Assembly: GCA_023853785.1 (NCBI GenBank)
Contig: JAJIRX010000262.1
Coordinates: 124,001-188,000 of the forward strand
Length of the DNA stretch: 64,000 bases
Source of the DNA: Psilocybe azurescens
Lineage: Eukaryota; Basidiomycota; Agaricomycetes; Agaricales; Agrocybaceae
Direction of reading: 5' to 3'
The notes under the pieces were generated by a model. That model was given only the letters and a program-made list of their open reading frames with translations. It had not been told where the DNA came from and made no database searches. Each line of letters starts with the position of its first letter. Within the stretch, counting starts at the first letter, position 1. A program made the translations under genes and the position numbers. Positions 22,342 to 34,989 of the stretch are shown here, piece by piece.

Positions 22342-23639
22342 TGGTTGACTGGTTGACTATAGTATTCCCATCTTATGCTATCTATAGTGTCGATTCTCTT
22401 CAACAGTCCCTATGGATACTCTACGGAATTATCCCAGTACTACAATGATTTGATGTCCGCAATTCACTCATCAGACATACAGTGCTGGCTTCTAAGATAT
22501 GGTTGAGAGGACTATCGTGTTGGACGAGCAACCGATTTGATATTTGACTTATTAACAGTTTTATCCCAAAATACTGCCCATATATCTATTGCACCTGGAC
22601 CTCATTTCCGGGGTCAGCATTAAGTATTGTGGTAGCCAATATCCATTTTGCGCATAGTGTACCCAAAGTACTGACCGCTGATCTGCTATTTGCTATTTGC
22701 TATTTTGTCAGTCTTGCAGATCAGAAAGGCGACGGCTGGTTTAAAAATAGTCAAACTCAAATGTGATGGTTTTTATCATTATGAATTATTTTGTAGAGTG
22801 TAGTATTTATAGATTAAGTGAATTCTGGCATCAGTGATTTCGTTTGGTAGTTGCGGTAGACGGTTGATCGAGTCATCCCACCATGTCCATGATGTGATTT
22901 ACTCAGCTATATTCATCTACACTTATATAAATATGCTCAGAGGGGCATGTTATGATTCACTGACTTCTGCATGCTGTTCGGAGTGTTTAACATTTTCTCC
23001 AAACACACACAGTGTTTGTACAGTGTCCCATGGAAGTCACAAGATGTAACTTTAAGTATACCCTCAATTCGATGTATTATGTCTGATTCAGCACACCTGC
23101 CCCATATATCTCAATACACTCACATTTTTTAAAATCAGACATATATATGCAGCAACCCGATCTAAGATATGTGGTCTGAACTATCATCTGGTCATCCCTT
23201 TGATTTGTCACAGGTCTATCTCGCACTGCGGGATATGGTAACAATGGCCAAGGACATTCCCCATGACCATTGAAGTGTCTGTGTCGATGATTTTGAGCTA
23301 TATATGACCCATAATGTCTCCAGTTCCTTCGAATGTATGTTAAAGCCAGCTCATCCGCGCATTATATCGCCAGTCCAATAACTAAGCGCGCAAAAAGAAC
23401 GGAAGCAAACAATAGACCTATCGAGTGCAGCGGCTAGTATAAAAAAAGGGAAAGCTGAAGTATTGAATTGAGGGATATACGTAAGCTTACGCTTGCATAG
23501 GTATGTGAATAGGGCGATAGCAAAGATACTAAGAGGATGATGATCAATGACATGATAGTGTCACTGAGGCAATTTACCGCATGATTAGAAGCACATTTCA
23601 TGGTCCTGTTGTAGTTAATTTCTATGTTGCATGGATGAA

Positions 23640-24400
23640 TAAAACGTGATATAGGGCGACGAGGTGGGTGCGGGGCTGAAGAAAATGTTGTAGGCGGGAG
23701 TGAAAGCGGTAGGTGCAGGGCGACGTGAGGGTCGAGATTCCAAGCAGCAATTATTGAAAGTAAAGCCTAAGCGACCCGTGGGTATACGAGCACAGACGTT
23801 GGTCCTACATCATGTATATATGCCGAACGTGTTCTGGCCAGCAGCATAGAGGGAACATGTTGAGAGGTTGCTTGGTTTAGCGTCCAAATGTATGCCGTTT
23901 GGTAAGAATAGCTTGGAAAGAGAAGACAGGTGGCCCAGCACAGAGAGCTGATCGATACCACGCGAATTTAGAGTCAGAGTTGTACAATCCCCACTATTAT
24001 CAGTGTCTCGAGGTATGATTCTCGCCAATTCCATTCATCCTGCCGCTGAAACTTTGCAAATGGCGGGTGTATATAAGAGAGGCAGTGAAGGAGTGGAGTG
24101 ATGAGGAGAGGAGACCTAACGGCGGTGTTGTTAATCCAATGACATAAGCGTTTCCGTTTAGTTAAACAGTAGCCCAATTGGCAGGTGCGCATTTGAGAGG
24201 TAGAGGGAGGAGGTATGTCTGAGACCAATTATCGAGGATAAGGTGATCTTTAGTCTCTTCCTATAGGTCACCAAGTGCTTTCACGAATACCACAGACCGA
24301 TGGATGGTGTTTGGATAGTGGGCGTTTGATGGATATCACATCCATAAACATCAGAGCTGTTACGTCGAGAAAAGCGATTCAGAGAGAGCAAGGGAGGCGA
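23640..24400 (-). repeat. Duplicated block D, copy 1, with possible LRR/F-box-like fragment
   Basis: Parallels 44730-45400 in the same orientation. Shared words are gagggtcga-ttccaagcagcaat, ctcagtg-type leader ATGAATGGAAT, and accgatg-atgg. A minus-strand frame (24034-23810) reads GDCTTLTLNSRGIDQLSVL then GHLSSLS and NGIHLDAKPSNLS. The second copy reads GDRTTLILHSYGDQLSALTYL and NGIHVDVKSSD. The leucine spacing recalls leucine-rich-repeat regions of fungal F-box proteins, but the protein is not identified and both copies are interrupted after the conserved ATG. Confidence 0.4.
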
Positions 24401-24589
24401 GCACAAGAAAGTATAAAGCCAAGTGGCCACCCCGGCCGTTTTTGTTTTGTTCTGTTGTTATGTTTAAAAATTACTCTCAAAGCTCAAAGGAACGTAAAGA
24501 ATTATAAGCCATAACCGTAAGACATAACATTTCGCACAAAATACGAAGAGACACCGCCTTCACCACCTTCTCTACACGCCTAACCATAA

Positions 24590-26078
24590 AATTCCTCCCA
24601 ATCGGACCAGAAAGGTCCGCCGCCACAGAGAGCAAGCCAAGGATCGCGCCGCCGAATGCAGCCGCGGTCGGGATTACGCGCTTGAGCTCCTTGTACATCG
24701 AGACTTCGCGGTGGCCGGCCATGACTTAGTTGGTGGGGAGGGAATTAGCGCACAGGTTAAACGTTAAAGACGAATAGAGGGAAGATGCGGAGAAAAACAT
24801 AAAACGAATGGAGGGGATGGATAGGTACGTGGCGTGGCATGATGTAGCGTTGGGGATGTGGAAATGGGGACCGGAAACCCAACGTAAATGAGCAACAAGA
24901 AAAGAAACTCAACATCTGCTGATCCTTCAGTTGTTTTGCCACATCCCAAGGCGCGCTCCCAGAGATCGTAATCCACGTCATACTGAACAGCGCACACGCA
25001 GTGAGCATGAAGGCGATATAGATAGCCGTGTGGATCGGGTTCAGGACAGCTTCTTCGAGTGTGTGCAGTAGTATGTGATCCCGCCCGTCGCGCGCGCAGT
25101 TGCGGGGAATCTTCGAGGGCTGCAGATCTGAGGGGATGGTGAGGAATAAGTATAAAGAAAACGGTGATAACACGCCAGCCAAAATCCCAACATCGTTAGA
25201 AAAAACATCAAACTAAACTCACAAACACCTAAAATCTTAACCAACAAGTTCCACGCGAATCGAGTCGCCAGCATCTGCGACACAATAAACACAATGTTCG
25301 TCGATGCTCTCTGTTGATGTTCACAGTGGGAGGCGAGAAAGCCTGCCAGACGATCAACTCGAGATGTTGGTCGCGGCGAACAGGTTGATGCCTGATCTCA
25401 GACCGCACCCCTTCTGCAGGAGCTCGTCCATGATGATCGCGATGAGCGCAGCGACGATGAGCTGAATGATGAGTAAGAGGCAGGCCCCGGCCCCGAGGTA
25501 GGTCGGCTGGTCGTAGAGCCCTGTGAAAATATAGACGGTCGCTTAGACAAGGGCGACGATGGGAGCAAAGACTACAAAATTTTAGTCAGTATGTATCCTT
25601 CGCGCGTGCGCATATATGGATGACGAAGAGATTAGAGAAAGAAGACACAGATTGGGATGTACACGACACAAGACCGTACGGCACTCACGTTTCTGAGCAC
25701 CACTGAACAACGCGCGATCTTCCTTAAGACTGAAATTCACATCGATAAGGTTAGCACCCATCAAATGCTACATGATTACTCCCAAGTGATAATTGGCGTG
25801 ATACTGAGTTCCATGAGCATTCTACGGTTAGAGGCAAGGATGACGCGCATCCAATAGAGCGGGTCGGAGGATTGTGAGGACATGATACCGTACAGGGGCA
25901 CTTGCGAGCACAGCAGGAAGATAAGGTGGGTTATCGCCGTCCATAGTACTTTTTGGTTGAACAGGATCCTGTGATACGTGGGTCAGTCCGCGTTGTGTGG
26001 GGTTTAACGCAAAGAAACGTACTTTGCGACTGGGTGAGGGAACTTCTGGTAGTATGGGCAAGAAAGACCGGACGATGT
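24590..26078 (-). pseudogene. sec61: SEC61 alpha, copy 3 (longest, internally deleted)
   Basis: On the minus strand the copy runs from RSFLPILPEVPSPSRK and an intron starting GTACGTTTCTTTGCG, through [20 protein letters not shown] and [20 protein letters not shown] to [18 protein letters not shown]. After ATNI the frame slips but [15 protein letters not shown] follows. About 125 residues are then missing. It resumes at [59 protein letters not shown], and after an intron [19 protein letters not shown] to AADLSGPIG. The extreme C terminus is replaced by unrelated sequence. Frameshifts and the deletion rule out function. The neighbouring left block D is also next to copy 4. Confidence 0.85.
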
Positions 26079-26079
26079 C

Positions 26080-26950
26080 GCAGGCAAAGAGCTCGGCACA
26101 CCTAATCATTTCAGTGAACGAAAGCGGGTGACCGGGACCAAGTCACGATTCGTGCCACCACGCCCTCCCCACGCTGAGAGGAATGTCCGCACAAGTACGC
26201 CTGAATGGAAACTACATCCACGAATAAGCTATTGGCCGATCGAAAGGATTCCTTCGGGAAAGAAAGACCGAAAGGGAAATGAGAGAAGAACAAATTATTC
26301 GTGTGACACGAATCGTTTGTGGGTGCGGAGAGCTTTGGCGGGGCAGGGAGGAGATGACCCAGAATTTCGGGACACGTGATCTCCGAGAAGTAAAGCCAAC
26401 GACGCGAATGCAACGCGAGACGCGACGTGGAAGTGAAGCGGGCCGCCAAAGGCCTGAGCGCTTGGGAAAGCAAATAGGAAATCCGAAACGGAGTCCAAGT
26501 GGCTGTACCAAAAGGAGTGAAGCTCACAACGGCACACTTGGAGCGATTCGGATCCAAGAAGGAAACCCAAGCAGAGCAGAACTCCGCAGTATGCAGACAG
26601 AATCACACCAGGGTCCAAGAAAAGAGTTCTATTTGCGTAATGTAGTGCCAATAATATGTATAAGAGAGGAGGAACGTGCAGTAAGGCAGATTTACTTGTT
26701 AAAGAGCAGAGAGTAAAGTACTGGCTACGAATGAGTTGGCTACGCTCTCATCGTGGAATAGAGAAATTGCGATGGAGACGAAGAGGATGCTGCTATTTGC
26801 AATGTTGATGACGAGCTCGATGATTCTAGAATGTTTGTCCAGCAAATTGAAATTTGAGCTCCGCTTGACAGCACTGGTCCGAAACTTAATTTTTGAAAAT
26901 TTTCTAACTCCGACCCAATCGACGTGTTGATAATTTTGCTCAGAGCGCAC
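26080..26950. other. No gene firmly recognised; hydrophobic frame on minus strand
   Basis: Overlapping long frames exist on both strands (26111-26557 minus, 26279-26716 plus), with no family signature. A minus-strand frame at 26950-26699 contains a hydrophobic stretch LVINIANSSILFVSIAISLF. It could be one TM helix of a membrane protein exon, but no partner exons were found. Confidence 0.3.
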
Positions 26951-29690
26951 TTTCTATGCTAGTCCGACTTCAAAGCTTCAATTTCGCTTCTCCCGGCTGT
27001 TCTTCCGTGTCTTTGACAACGTACAATCCTTTCCAATTCTGCGTATTCCTCTAAGTATGCGTTAGACGGTACCACAGCTTGGCTAAACCCTGGCAGTCGT
27101 TACTTCACATTCATGGTGCTCTTCCTGGAGATGGACAGGCCGAGGGCTCTCGGAACACGCATAGGTACTCACCGAGTATCAGTAGCTCTCGATTTAAACA
27201 GGTATTCCACTTCGTCCATCCTCCTATTTTTTTCCCATATGGTATTGACCAATAGATATATACCTACAGTTCCTCAAATCGACATCATGGGAAACGGACG
27301 ACAGGACGGCCCCCAGAGTGTCCCACGCGTCAGGTTTCTATTTCAGCGTCACATTATCTGGGTATAAGACTGTTAACTAGGCTTTATGTGCGTCTCGTGT
27401 CCTGTATTTGCACGGCTATACCACTAAATCCACGACATCCACAGCGAACGACATGCAACCTGAGCGTCTCCCGCCTCACCTCCTCTGCCTCGCACTTACC
27501 CTAACCTCCGTGTATTAATGGTGGACTCCTCCATAAAATTTTCATCTCGCATATCAAATGATGCCGCATGGATGTCCAGTCTGTCTCTCTTCCGTTATTT
27601 TGTCCTCCCTCCCCCCACTCTTCCCCTCTTGTCCCTCTCCCCCGCCTCTCCCTTTCCTTCGCGTCGAACGACCTGCCGTATTCTGTCCCTCGTTATCATT
27701 TATCCGCCCCTATTTGCATCGACACATAATACGACTAAAGTCGCATACTCGACGCTCATAAGCGACCCCCTGGAACGATGTTTTTGAAGGTGGGGATGCG
27801 GGCCATACTCGTAGTGGTGTATATGAGATGTCAGAGGAAGGAGGTCGATGTAAGAGGACTATCGTGGGTGCGGTGCCTTCACAGCACGGGTTGTGAATCG
27901 TGGCATGCCGTTTGTGACGACGACGACAGTGGTTGTGAATTCGATGTATGGAGCAATTATGATTTGGATTGCTATTGATGAGGATGGTGCGTCTACTTCA
28001 TTTTCCTCACTATTTCCCATGCTTAAAGGTGTACCAGGTTGCGCACACACCCCCTCAACTTCATAATTAGATTCACGCTCGATACGTCCCCAAAGCTCCT
28101 GCCTGATCCACCTGCTCGACTTCATAGCCCGAAGACGTAGATCTTGGATTGTCGTCACCGTGACTAACTCCAACTCCATGAGAGGCTGGAGACGTCGAAG
28201 AATGGAATTGGAATGTACTGGTGACGCGATAACGACGGGGTTTATTATGGTCGTGGAAGAGACACTTCAGTACAGTGTCACAAGGGCCAAGATGTGCGGA
28301 TGGATCTACGGACCGGTACGAGGATGTGATCTGTGTGGGACTATGCTATGCGGCTTATTATCGTGCGGCGTCAGCGCTCTGTTCCCTCCGACTTTTTCTT
28401 GCGTTGATTCATCCTACTTCAACTCGCAGAGAACTCTCTTCGCCGGGTACCGCTTACCCTTACTAGCGCAGCGAAGATGAGCGAGAGGCTTCAACTATGC
28501 GCATGAAGCAGTCTACTGCATGCATGTGTTTTCTGGACGTCTGACCTAGGTTCCCTAATGTACGCCCTCGCGACGTACGCCCATCATATCTTCGTTCACC
28601 ACTCTCGCTCTAACGACGAGCTTATTTGTCTTACGACTCGTTCGGATTAAGAACACGGCGTGGTTCGAGTCAGTTCCTGTTCTAATAAACTTTCGTATTT
28701 ACGTCGTTTTTTGTATGTTACTCTGAAGGGTTAAATCTGACTTGATTGAATTCGTTCTACCGCCCTCTGGACCTTGTCTTTCTTTGGTATTCCGAGGCTG
28801 CGAGGTATGTCGTTCTATATCGGAAGAGAAGGATGAACCAAATTCGTTTTCATTCCAATTGTCCCGGGAAGATCTATTCCCTATACTCACTCGAAGTCTC
28901 GAGCCTGTAGTTGGGTATTTCTGTGTTTCTAATCTCGAATGTAGACGATACACTTATAAGGATGCTAAAGTATAGCATTCGCAAGACAAATGTCATTATA
29001 TGAGTTAAGACGAAACAATGGATAGATACAGTTGGAAAGGGAAAAAGACACAACCAGCGTGAGAGATATGGAAGGCGTCAACCACTATTCTCTAACATTC
29101 CGAGACATGCGGAAAGATTTACAGGAGCTCAACCGATATAAGTCACTGACCTCCATCGCGAACGTCGTATTCAACATAGTCTGCCGTTCGAACAGATGAA
29201 ACCGCAGCATGGGATACTTTAGATCAATGAATAAAAAGGAAAGGAGGTACGTAGCAAATGGTAGAGTCACAGGGACTTATAGTATAAAAGTAGGATTCAA
29301 GCGCTCGGCTCAATGATAGGGCTGATGTGAAACTGGTGTGCATATAGTTTTTCCTTGAAGAAAGCACACGCCCCAGCACTCTGAATGACAAAAGGGAAGA
29401 CGCTACCGCACCTGGCGGGCCTGAGCACGTGAAATAGTTGGTCTACTACCATCTCTCTCAACCCCATCTCACGCACGCACGCACGCACACCAACGCATCC
29501 CCATCCCCTTTAATAGTCCGTCTGTCACCCCTGCCTGTGAAAATTTCAGCCCAAGCGCACGTCCAGCCGGACATTCTCCTCTCGAGACGTATCGAAGACG
29601 AATCGAATGCTCGCGTTCTAATGTAAGAGGAAGACGTGGGGTGCGGTTACCTGTCGGGAGATTGGATGCGATTATACATACGGCTTCGTT
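26951..29690. other. Gene-poor stretch with pyrimidine-rich tract
   Basis: No gene can be assigned. 27598-27660 is strongly C/T-rich. A minus-strand frame at 28179-27859 (MELELVTVTTIQDLRLRAM..., acidic and serine-containing) has no recognised domain. A GCAC microsatellite lies at about 29472-29490. Neither strand matches other duplicated units in the window. Confidence 0.4.
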
Positions 29691-29699
29691 GATGAAATG

Positions 29700-29920
29700 T
29701 ATCAGTGTTCTAGTTGGTGGCTGTAGATGTATCTAATGTAAAAGAGTAACTCGCTTCAGCTCGACATGCCATCATCCATGCCACAAGAGCTCCCGGTGCA
29801 ACGACATATCCACAATATAAGATGGTGCAGAGCGCAGTAGATGAAATCGGGGTTATTGAGCTAGCAGAGAATACCAGCCGCACCCGAAGACGCTGGTGCG
29901 GAGGAAGATTCATGTTCCAT
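29700..29920 (-). pseudogene. Possible fungal rhodopsin-like 7TM fragment
   Basis: The minus strand reads RLRVRLVFSASSITPISSTA, then YCGYVVAPGALVAWMMACRAEASYSF. The pattern, a basic loop followed by VFSAS-IT and a second helix, resembles the TM5-TM6 area of uncharacterised basidiomycete 7TM proteins. No complete gene could be assembled from the flanking 29920-30420 region. The minus-strand frame at 31039-30722, with a charged C-terminal-like tail, may or may not belong to it. Confidence 0.2.
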
Positions 29921-31100
29921 AATTGATTCAGGGTATTGCTATCAGCGTGATATCGCTAATCATATCCGATGCCCCATGTAATCCCAATTAGAACTAGTCG
30001 ATTACACAAACTACAAGGCCGTAACAACCCACAAACTGTATTCGCAATTGCCACTCGAGAGGCTGGCCCACAGATGAGAATTGTGAATGGGCAAGCTAGG
30101 GAGTCGGAGGTGACGAGCAACTATTCCGATTGGTTCATCTCAAAGCCGACGAGGGCCTGACACATTAATGCAGGCTCTCCCTGTCGGAGATGGTGGTTTG
30201 TATTTGAGGCACATTTTTTCGAAAGGCTGGACTGACAGCAGCGATGGCATGATGGAGAACTTAGTAAGTAAGAGCGGAGAGAACATTCAATGACATGTAC
30301 AATAATACACCGGGCGGATGGGCGCTTACAACTGGCCGTAGTCGCAACTGAGCTGCAGCCTATAGGTATCGCGACCACTGCGGCTGCCTCGGTGTCGAGC
30401 ATCCATACAGGTCACTCATCGGCTCACTGACTCACTGATAAGGAGATGGACACGGGGGCGTCATCAGAAGTTTAGAAATTTACGTTTTGGGGTTATGCGA
30501 AGATAAGAAGCGAACGAAAAGTGAGTAAGCGGCTATTAAAAATAGTCCGGGATCCCGACTAGAAAAGCGGTATTTTGCGGGAAAATGATTTTTACAAAAC
30601 CGATCGGTCGTAATGATTTCTGTCATTTATAATGCACCCTATATAGATTAGTTTTGGATCTTTCCGTTTTCCAACTTACTACTTGACTATATTAAGCTCA
30701 AAACTGTCAAAAAGTGAATAATTAAAATGCTATTTTCCTGATGGAGGATAGAATGAACCGATTTTGAAAATCTATTGATACAGTCGAGCCCCGCCCCTTG
30801 CTTTCAAGGGCATAATTACTACCGCTCTCAGTTTCTGGACGTATAGTTATCCTCTTACTCGTTCTCTTCTCGTTCTTCATCTTCAATACGTGCTCCATCA
30901 TGGATATGAGTACGTTCTCCAGTCCCATCCTCAAACCACGCTGACTGCCGTCAAGAACAACTAACCAGCCCAGAGACCAACTCACACCTCTGGGAAGTTC
31001 TCTATAGCTACGATTACATGTCTGGCTGCCCAGATCCATCTATATTCGCGAAAATGGCCCTCGATGGTACCAAAAAAGCCCTGCATTTTTCAATTTATTT

Positions 31101-32329
31101 ATGAAAGAAATCGCACCGAAGATAAACGCCAATAGCATTCCGTTGCATCCAAAGGAGGCTGGTCTCCCATGGCACACATCTCTTAATATCATGAGCCAAA
31201 ACAAGCATTGGAAGCCTGCAATTGCATTGACAAGTAGACTGTTGGAGTTATTTGCAGCAGATGAGACGGCTAGGAATTCATTCGGACGAAAAAAGAAATC
31301 GTATGCTGATATTGCCCAGGCAGAGATAGGACACGTGCATGACAGCTGGGGTCGATTCAATGCCTACTTGTGGCCCGCTGCTGATCAGCAAAGGCTCGAG
31401 TTACTTGCGGCGACGCTCGTTTTCATAATGATCTTTGATGGTAAGCTTCCCCTTCGTCTCGACTAATTCGTCTTAGTAATAGGTTGTACTTATAGACGTT
31501 TGGGAGATGAACGAAGACGACACTGTAAGCGCTCTTTAACAATTCATTACATTGTAAAATACTCTGACGCGGTGAGAACACTACTGTAGATACACAAGAT
31601 CCAAGTCGAATATATCTCCCGTTTGAAACCAGCCGATGCGAGTGCAATGTGCAATATGACTCCACTTCAGGCTCTAATTAGTAGCATCGTCTGGGACATC
31701 CACAACGAAGACAAGTGGGGAAACGGTGGAAAAGAAGTTATCGAAGGCCTAATAGACTTCTGTAACCATCCTCCACCACCTAAACATTTCACAACTCTTC
31801 GAGAGTTCCTTGACTATCGCATTCAGGATGCAGGCATGCCGTATGTGCTAGTTGCTTTTTCCCACATAAATCACAAACTTGATGCAGATTCCTCGTCAGA
31901 TATAACCTTGCCTGTATCAAATTTTCCCTTGGGTCAAATGTGGACATTGGTGGCCCAAGAATCGCGCATTTCGTGAGCCTAGTTGCTGACCACGTCTGCT
32001 ACGCAAACGATCTGGCCTCCTTCGACAAAGAAATGGAGGCATATGTGAACGGAGATGTATTGTATCTCATCAACGTCGTGGACATGGTTCAAAAAGTATT
32101 CGATCTACCCGACAGCAATTCTGCCAAATCAGCTGCACTCGCTATTCAGCTGGAGATTGAGAGGCAGATAGTGGCAGAGCTGTCGAGACTGCGAGCATCG
32201 AATGATGTCACTTCCGAGGAATTTGAGTATGTCGAGGGTTTGGTGTATCTCTTAGTAGGTAATATTTTCACTTCAGTAGTTTCGTGTCGGTACGGTGGGG
32301 AACAGGCTAGGCTGTGTAGTAGCTTGTAG
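31101..32329 (+). CDS. Class I terpene synthase (sesquiterpene type)
   Basis: Enzymes of this family ionise a prenyl diphosphate (usually farnesyl diphosphate) with Mg2+ and cyclise it to a terpene hydrocarbon or alcohol in the cytosol. Exons 31101-31440, 31496-31524, 31590-31840 and 31888-32329 join in frame to 353 aa, with GT-AG introns of 55, 65 and 47 bp. The aspartate-rich metal site DDVWE lies at residues 113-117 and is split by intron 1. The NSE triad NDLASFDKE is at residues 247-255. The C-terminal Arg-Tyr pair is at 341-342 (CRYGGEQ). All three are correctly spaced for basidiomycete sesquiterpene synthases. Length is normal though the N terminus is short; a further upstream exon cannot be excluded. 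No P450 or other tailoring enzyme was recognised nearby. The product cannot be predicted. Confidence 0.88.
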
Positions 32330-32695
32330 TGTCTAGTATTAGAATCACATTTGAAGTAGAGAGTACGCTAGTTCTAGAGTCTATCCTGGTAGCTGCAACT
32401 AATTGATGTTTTTGACGAATGGTAGACATCGGAAAGGCTGCCATGATGAGCAACCTTACTGGGACGGATAATGCTGAGAAACACTAGAAATACCAAGTGT
32501 GAACGGGTGTTCTTTCGATGTGTCCAGTAGGTGATCTGACTACAGTACAAAATAGTCTAAATATGCATCTTCATTTTGATGTAGCAATAGACAAAGAACG
32601 ATGGTTGAAGAATATGAAATCTGTACAAGAAGCGAGCCAGGTGGAATAGATGAAAGGACCAGGCTTATGATCTCCATTTCGAAATGTGGAACTGC
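32330..32695. other. Intergenic, 3' of terpene synthase
   Basis: No coding signal. It contains the terpene synthase 3' region and the presumed start region of the next gene remnant. Confidence 0.4.
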
Positions 32696-32699
32696 AGTA

Positions 32700-33681
32700 G
32701 TTATTCGATGCAATCAGAGATTACCATAGTCGACAACTTATGGACCTCATCTCCTCCCACTTCATTCATCCAGTCCTGGCCTTTGGTCGCTTGGCGATAA
32801 TTGATCATCTACGGCACTTGATGGAAATCTATGTTTTTGAGTACATGAATCCAAAATTCTGGACCTTCCCCTTGCCAATATAATATTTGACAGACCCTTG
32901 GGGTAAATATCCATCTATCGGAGATCCTGTGTTCCCGGAGTCGCTCTGCATTCAAATCGAGATAACTATTCAAGTCAATGACCTTGCGAAACTCATCCTA
33001 TTGGCCGCCCAGCGTTCTCAGCCGCGAACCGGGGCCAGATACTTGACAGCGTTGTCTATACCCTTAATAAAATTTGGAAGCCTCGATACCATGGGCAACA
33101 TTCTCAAGTTGACGAGGTGTTTGCGTTCATTCACGGTTGTATGTTTGGGACTTCATGGTGAGGAATTGAAATGGCATCCCAGGAAGCGCATTGCTATATG
33201 GTAATGACTTATGCTAGGTTCCCGGGATCACCTAAGCGTTCATTACGATGCATTAATTAGCTTAAAGACGCTTAAACTCGAATTTTGAGAAATACTGTAA
33301 CACTAACAGCGGCATTGGACCACTTTACTCCGCAGCCATTTTTATAAGAGACTCGGTACCGCCTCGTCTAGACAATATAGACATTTCTATAAAGATAACT
33401 GAATATGCGTCGGGTTTACCGCAAGGTTGGAAATTTGACGGCATCAATACGATATGCACTGCGATGGTGAAGGCATTAAAACTGTTGAGGACTGGGAAGT
33501 GAGATTCCATATTTATCCGACAGGCGCCTTACCATTGTGCAAGGAGGCGCATAAAAATTTAGCTTGTCTATCTTCTTTAATAACTACTGTCCGTCTGAAG
33601 GGTAAATTAATGATACTACGCAGTCGCCTGTACAGCTATGTATGGTGCATGAGCTACTTTGGCAAGGAGTTGGCTCTCTAA
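32700..33681 (+). pseudogene. Hypothetical protein, F-box/LRR-like, frame-broken
   Basis: The forward strand carries three successive open segments. The first (about 32700-32880) is FDAIRDYHSRQLMDLISSHF and onward. The second (32887-33204) has TDPWGKYPSIGDPVFPESL and LAKLILLAAQRSQPRTGARY. The third (about 33330-33510) has IFIRDSVPPRLDNIDISIKI; the last ends at 33681. Spaced hydrophobic residues (LDNIDISIKI, LKLTRCLRSFTVVCLGLH) resemble the irregular leucine-rich C-terminal parts of basidiomycete F-box proteins, which recruit substrates to SCF ubiquitin ligases. No N-terminal F-box was identified and frames change between segments. It is either a multi-exon gene or a pseudogene. Confidence 0.35.
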
Positions 33682-33689
33682 GGCAAAGT

Positions 33690-34980
33690 TCAAACACAAA
33701 GCAGAATGGAAGACCCTATATTATGATAGATAGATGTCAAGTAGAGGAAATATCAACCTTCCATACCGTATAACGTTTATTCCCTCAGTTCCATATAGTA
33801 CGCTCGTTCTATCGATCATCACGCTGTTCATGTAAGTGCAATTATTTAATCACTCATTCTCTCCACCGCACTCTCCACCGCACTCTCATCCATACACTAC
33901 ATTCATGTCTCGCTCACAGATAACGACGTAGAGTAGTTGTTCTGGAATGCACGGCCTGAACAGTGTGAAAGTATAGAAAGAATTGAACATAAAGATCACC
34001 GACGGCGGCTCCAATTTTGTGTCTCGGGTTGAGGATACCGTGCTGTTGGGCACTGCTTGGTCACATTCAGAAATACCTAGTTTCTCGTTTGAGCAAAGCA
34101 AGAATATCTGTCAGTGTGAAACTAGAAAAAATTTAGACTATGAAGGATCTAACAAAGAACCGTGGCGTCAAAAAATTACCAGGTAACCAACTTGGCCTCC
34201 TCGACCACTCCTCAAACATACCTTTTGCCTTTCGAGAACTTGGCGAACTCTCAAATTATACTGAGGCTGTATAAAGTACAAAATATGATAAGAATTGATA
34301 GATACTACAATGTGCAATTTGGGCTCTCCGATTAGTAGGAGATCGAAGTACAAATGATGCTAGCCAATCGGAACATCGACATGATTGGTGGGCGCCTATT
34401 CTCCCCAACATTCATCCAGCAATCACTCGGTATTCTATTCCATACTGCTGCTACTGCTCAACTCTTAAATGTACATACATAATCTCACACTTTTTGCTTA
34501 TCTGCAAGGTCCTGTCACAGGACAAAATGTATTCCCATCAAGGACTCGATCCAAACCTCTTGTTCAATTTCATCTCAAAAAAGCTGGCCTAGGTCCAGCA
34601 ATAAAAATTGTCGAACAACTCTCACTGAAGTTCAGGAACGGGTAGAAAATTCAGATATAAGCAAAATGGGCGACATGCGCACTGCTAAATATGTCAACAT
34701 GTTGGGCGAGGGAGTTGGATTTTGCCTACGAGTACACAAACCGTGCACAGCCTCTGAAGAGATGCTCTATCTACGCTCGGGTAGCTCGGCCCAGATGGGC
34801 CAGGGCTCACTACTACAACTCAATCAAAATGGGAGTCTCTCGAACCCCTTTCTCAAGTTATCAATGATGCTGCTGATCGAACCAGTTTCCCAGATGCACT
34901 GGGCACACTGTGCATTGCGATTGTCATTCAAAGCAGTCAGTAAACTCAGGGACAGTAAATAACTACTTAATGCCTGAGTA
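33690..34980. other. No gene recognised
   Basis: Short frames only (for example 33983-34186 and 34666-34962 plus). A direct repeat ctctccaccgcact occurs twice near 33860-33885. Confidence 0.4.
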
Positions 34981-34989
34981 ATGCAATGC

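Larger units (their letters stand above)
19640..23640. repeat. 4-kb segmental duplication, copy 1
   Basis: The order of similar segments here parallels 57180-61280 in the same orientation. A non-coding part is at 19640-20560 (gcgggttgcacact-type words, tagattcgtta), then the 7TM paralogue, then its 5' flank (gacatacagtg, gagcaac), then a segment near 22600. It ends with a gttgcatggatgaataaa-like word at 23620. Divergence is considerable, so this is an old duplication. The minus-strand frame at 20198-20470 is not conserved in the other copy. Confidence 0.6.

Noticed and set aside
26111..26557. 148-codon minus-strand frame just upstream of SEC61 copy 3
   Set aside because: It overlaps equally long frames on the other strand, has no domain and no homologous segment beside the other SEC61 copies.
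31040..31360. Minus-strand hydrophobic frame at the terpene synthase start
   Set aside because: It is the shadow of terpene synthase exon 1, whose motifs and splice joins are convincing on the plus strand.
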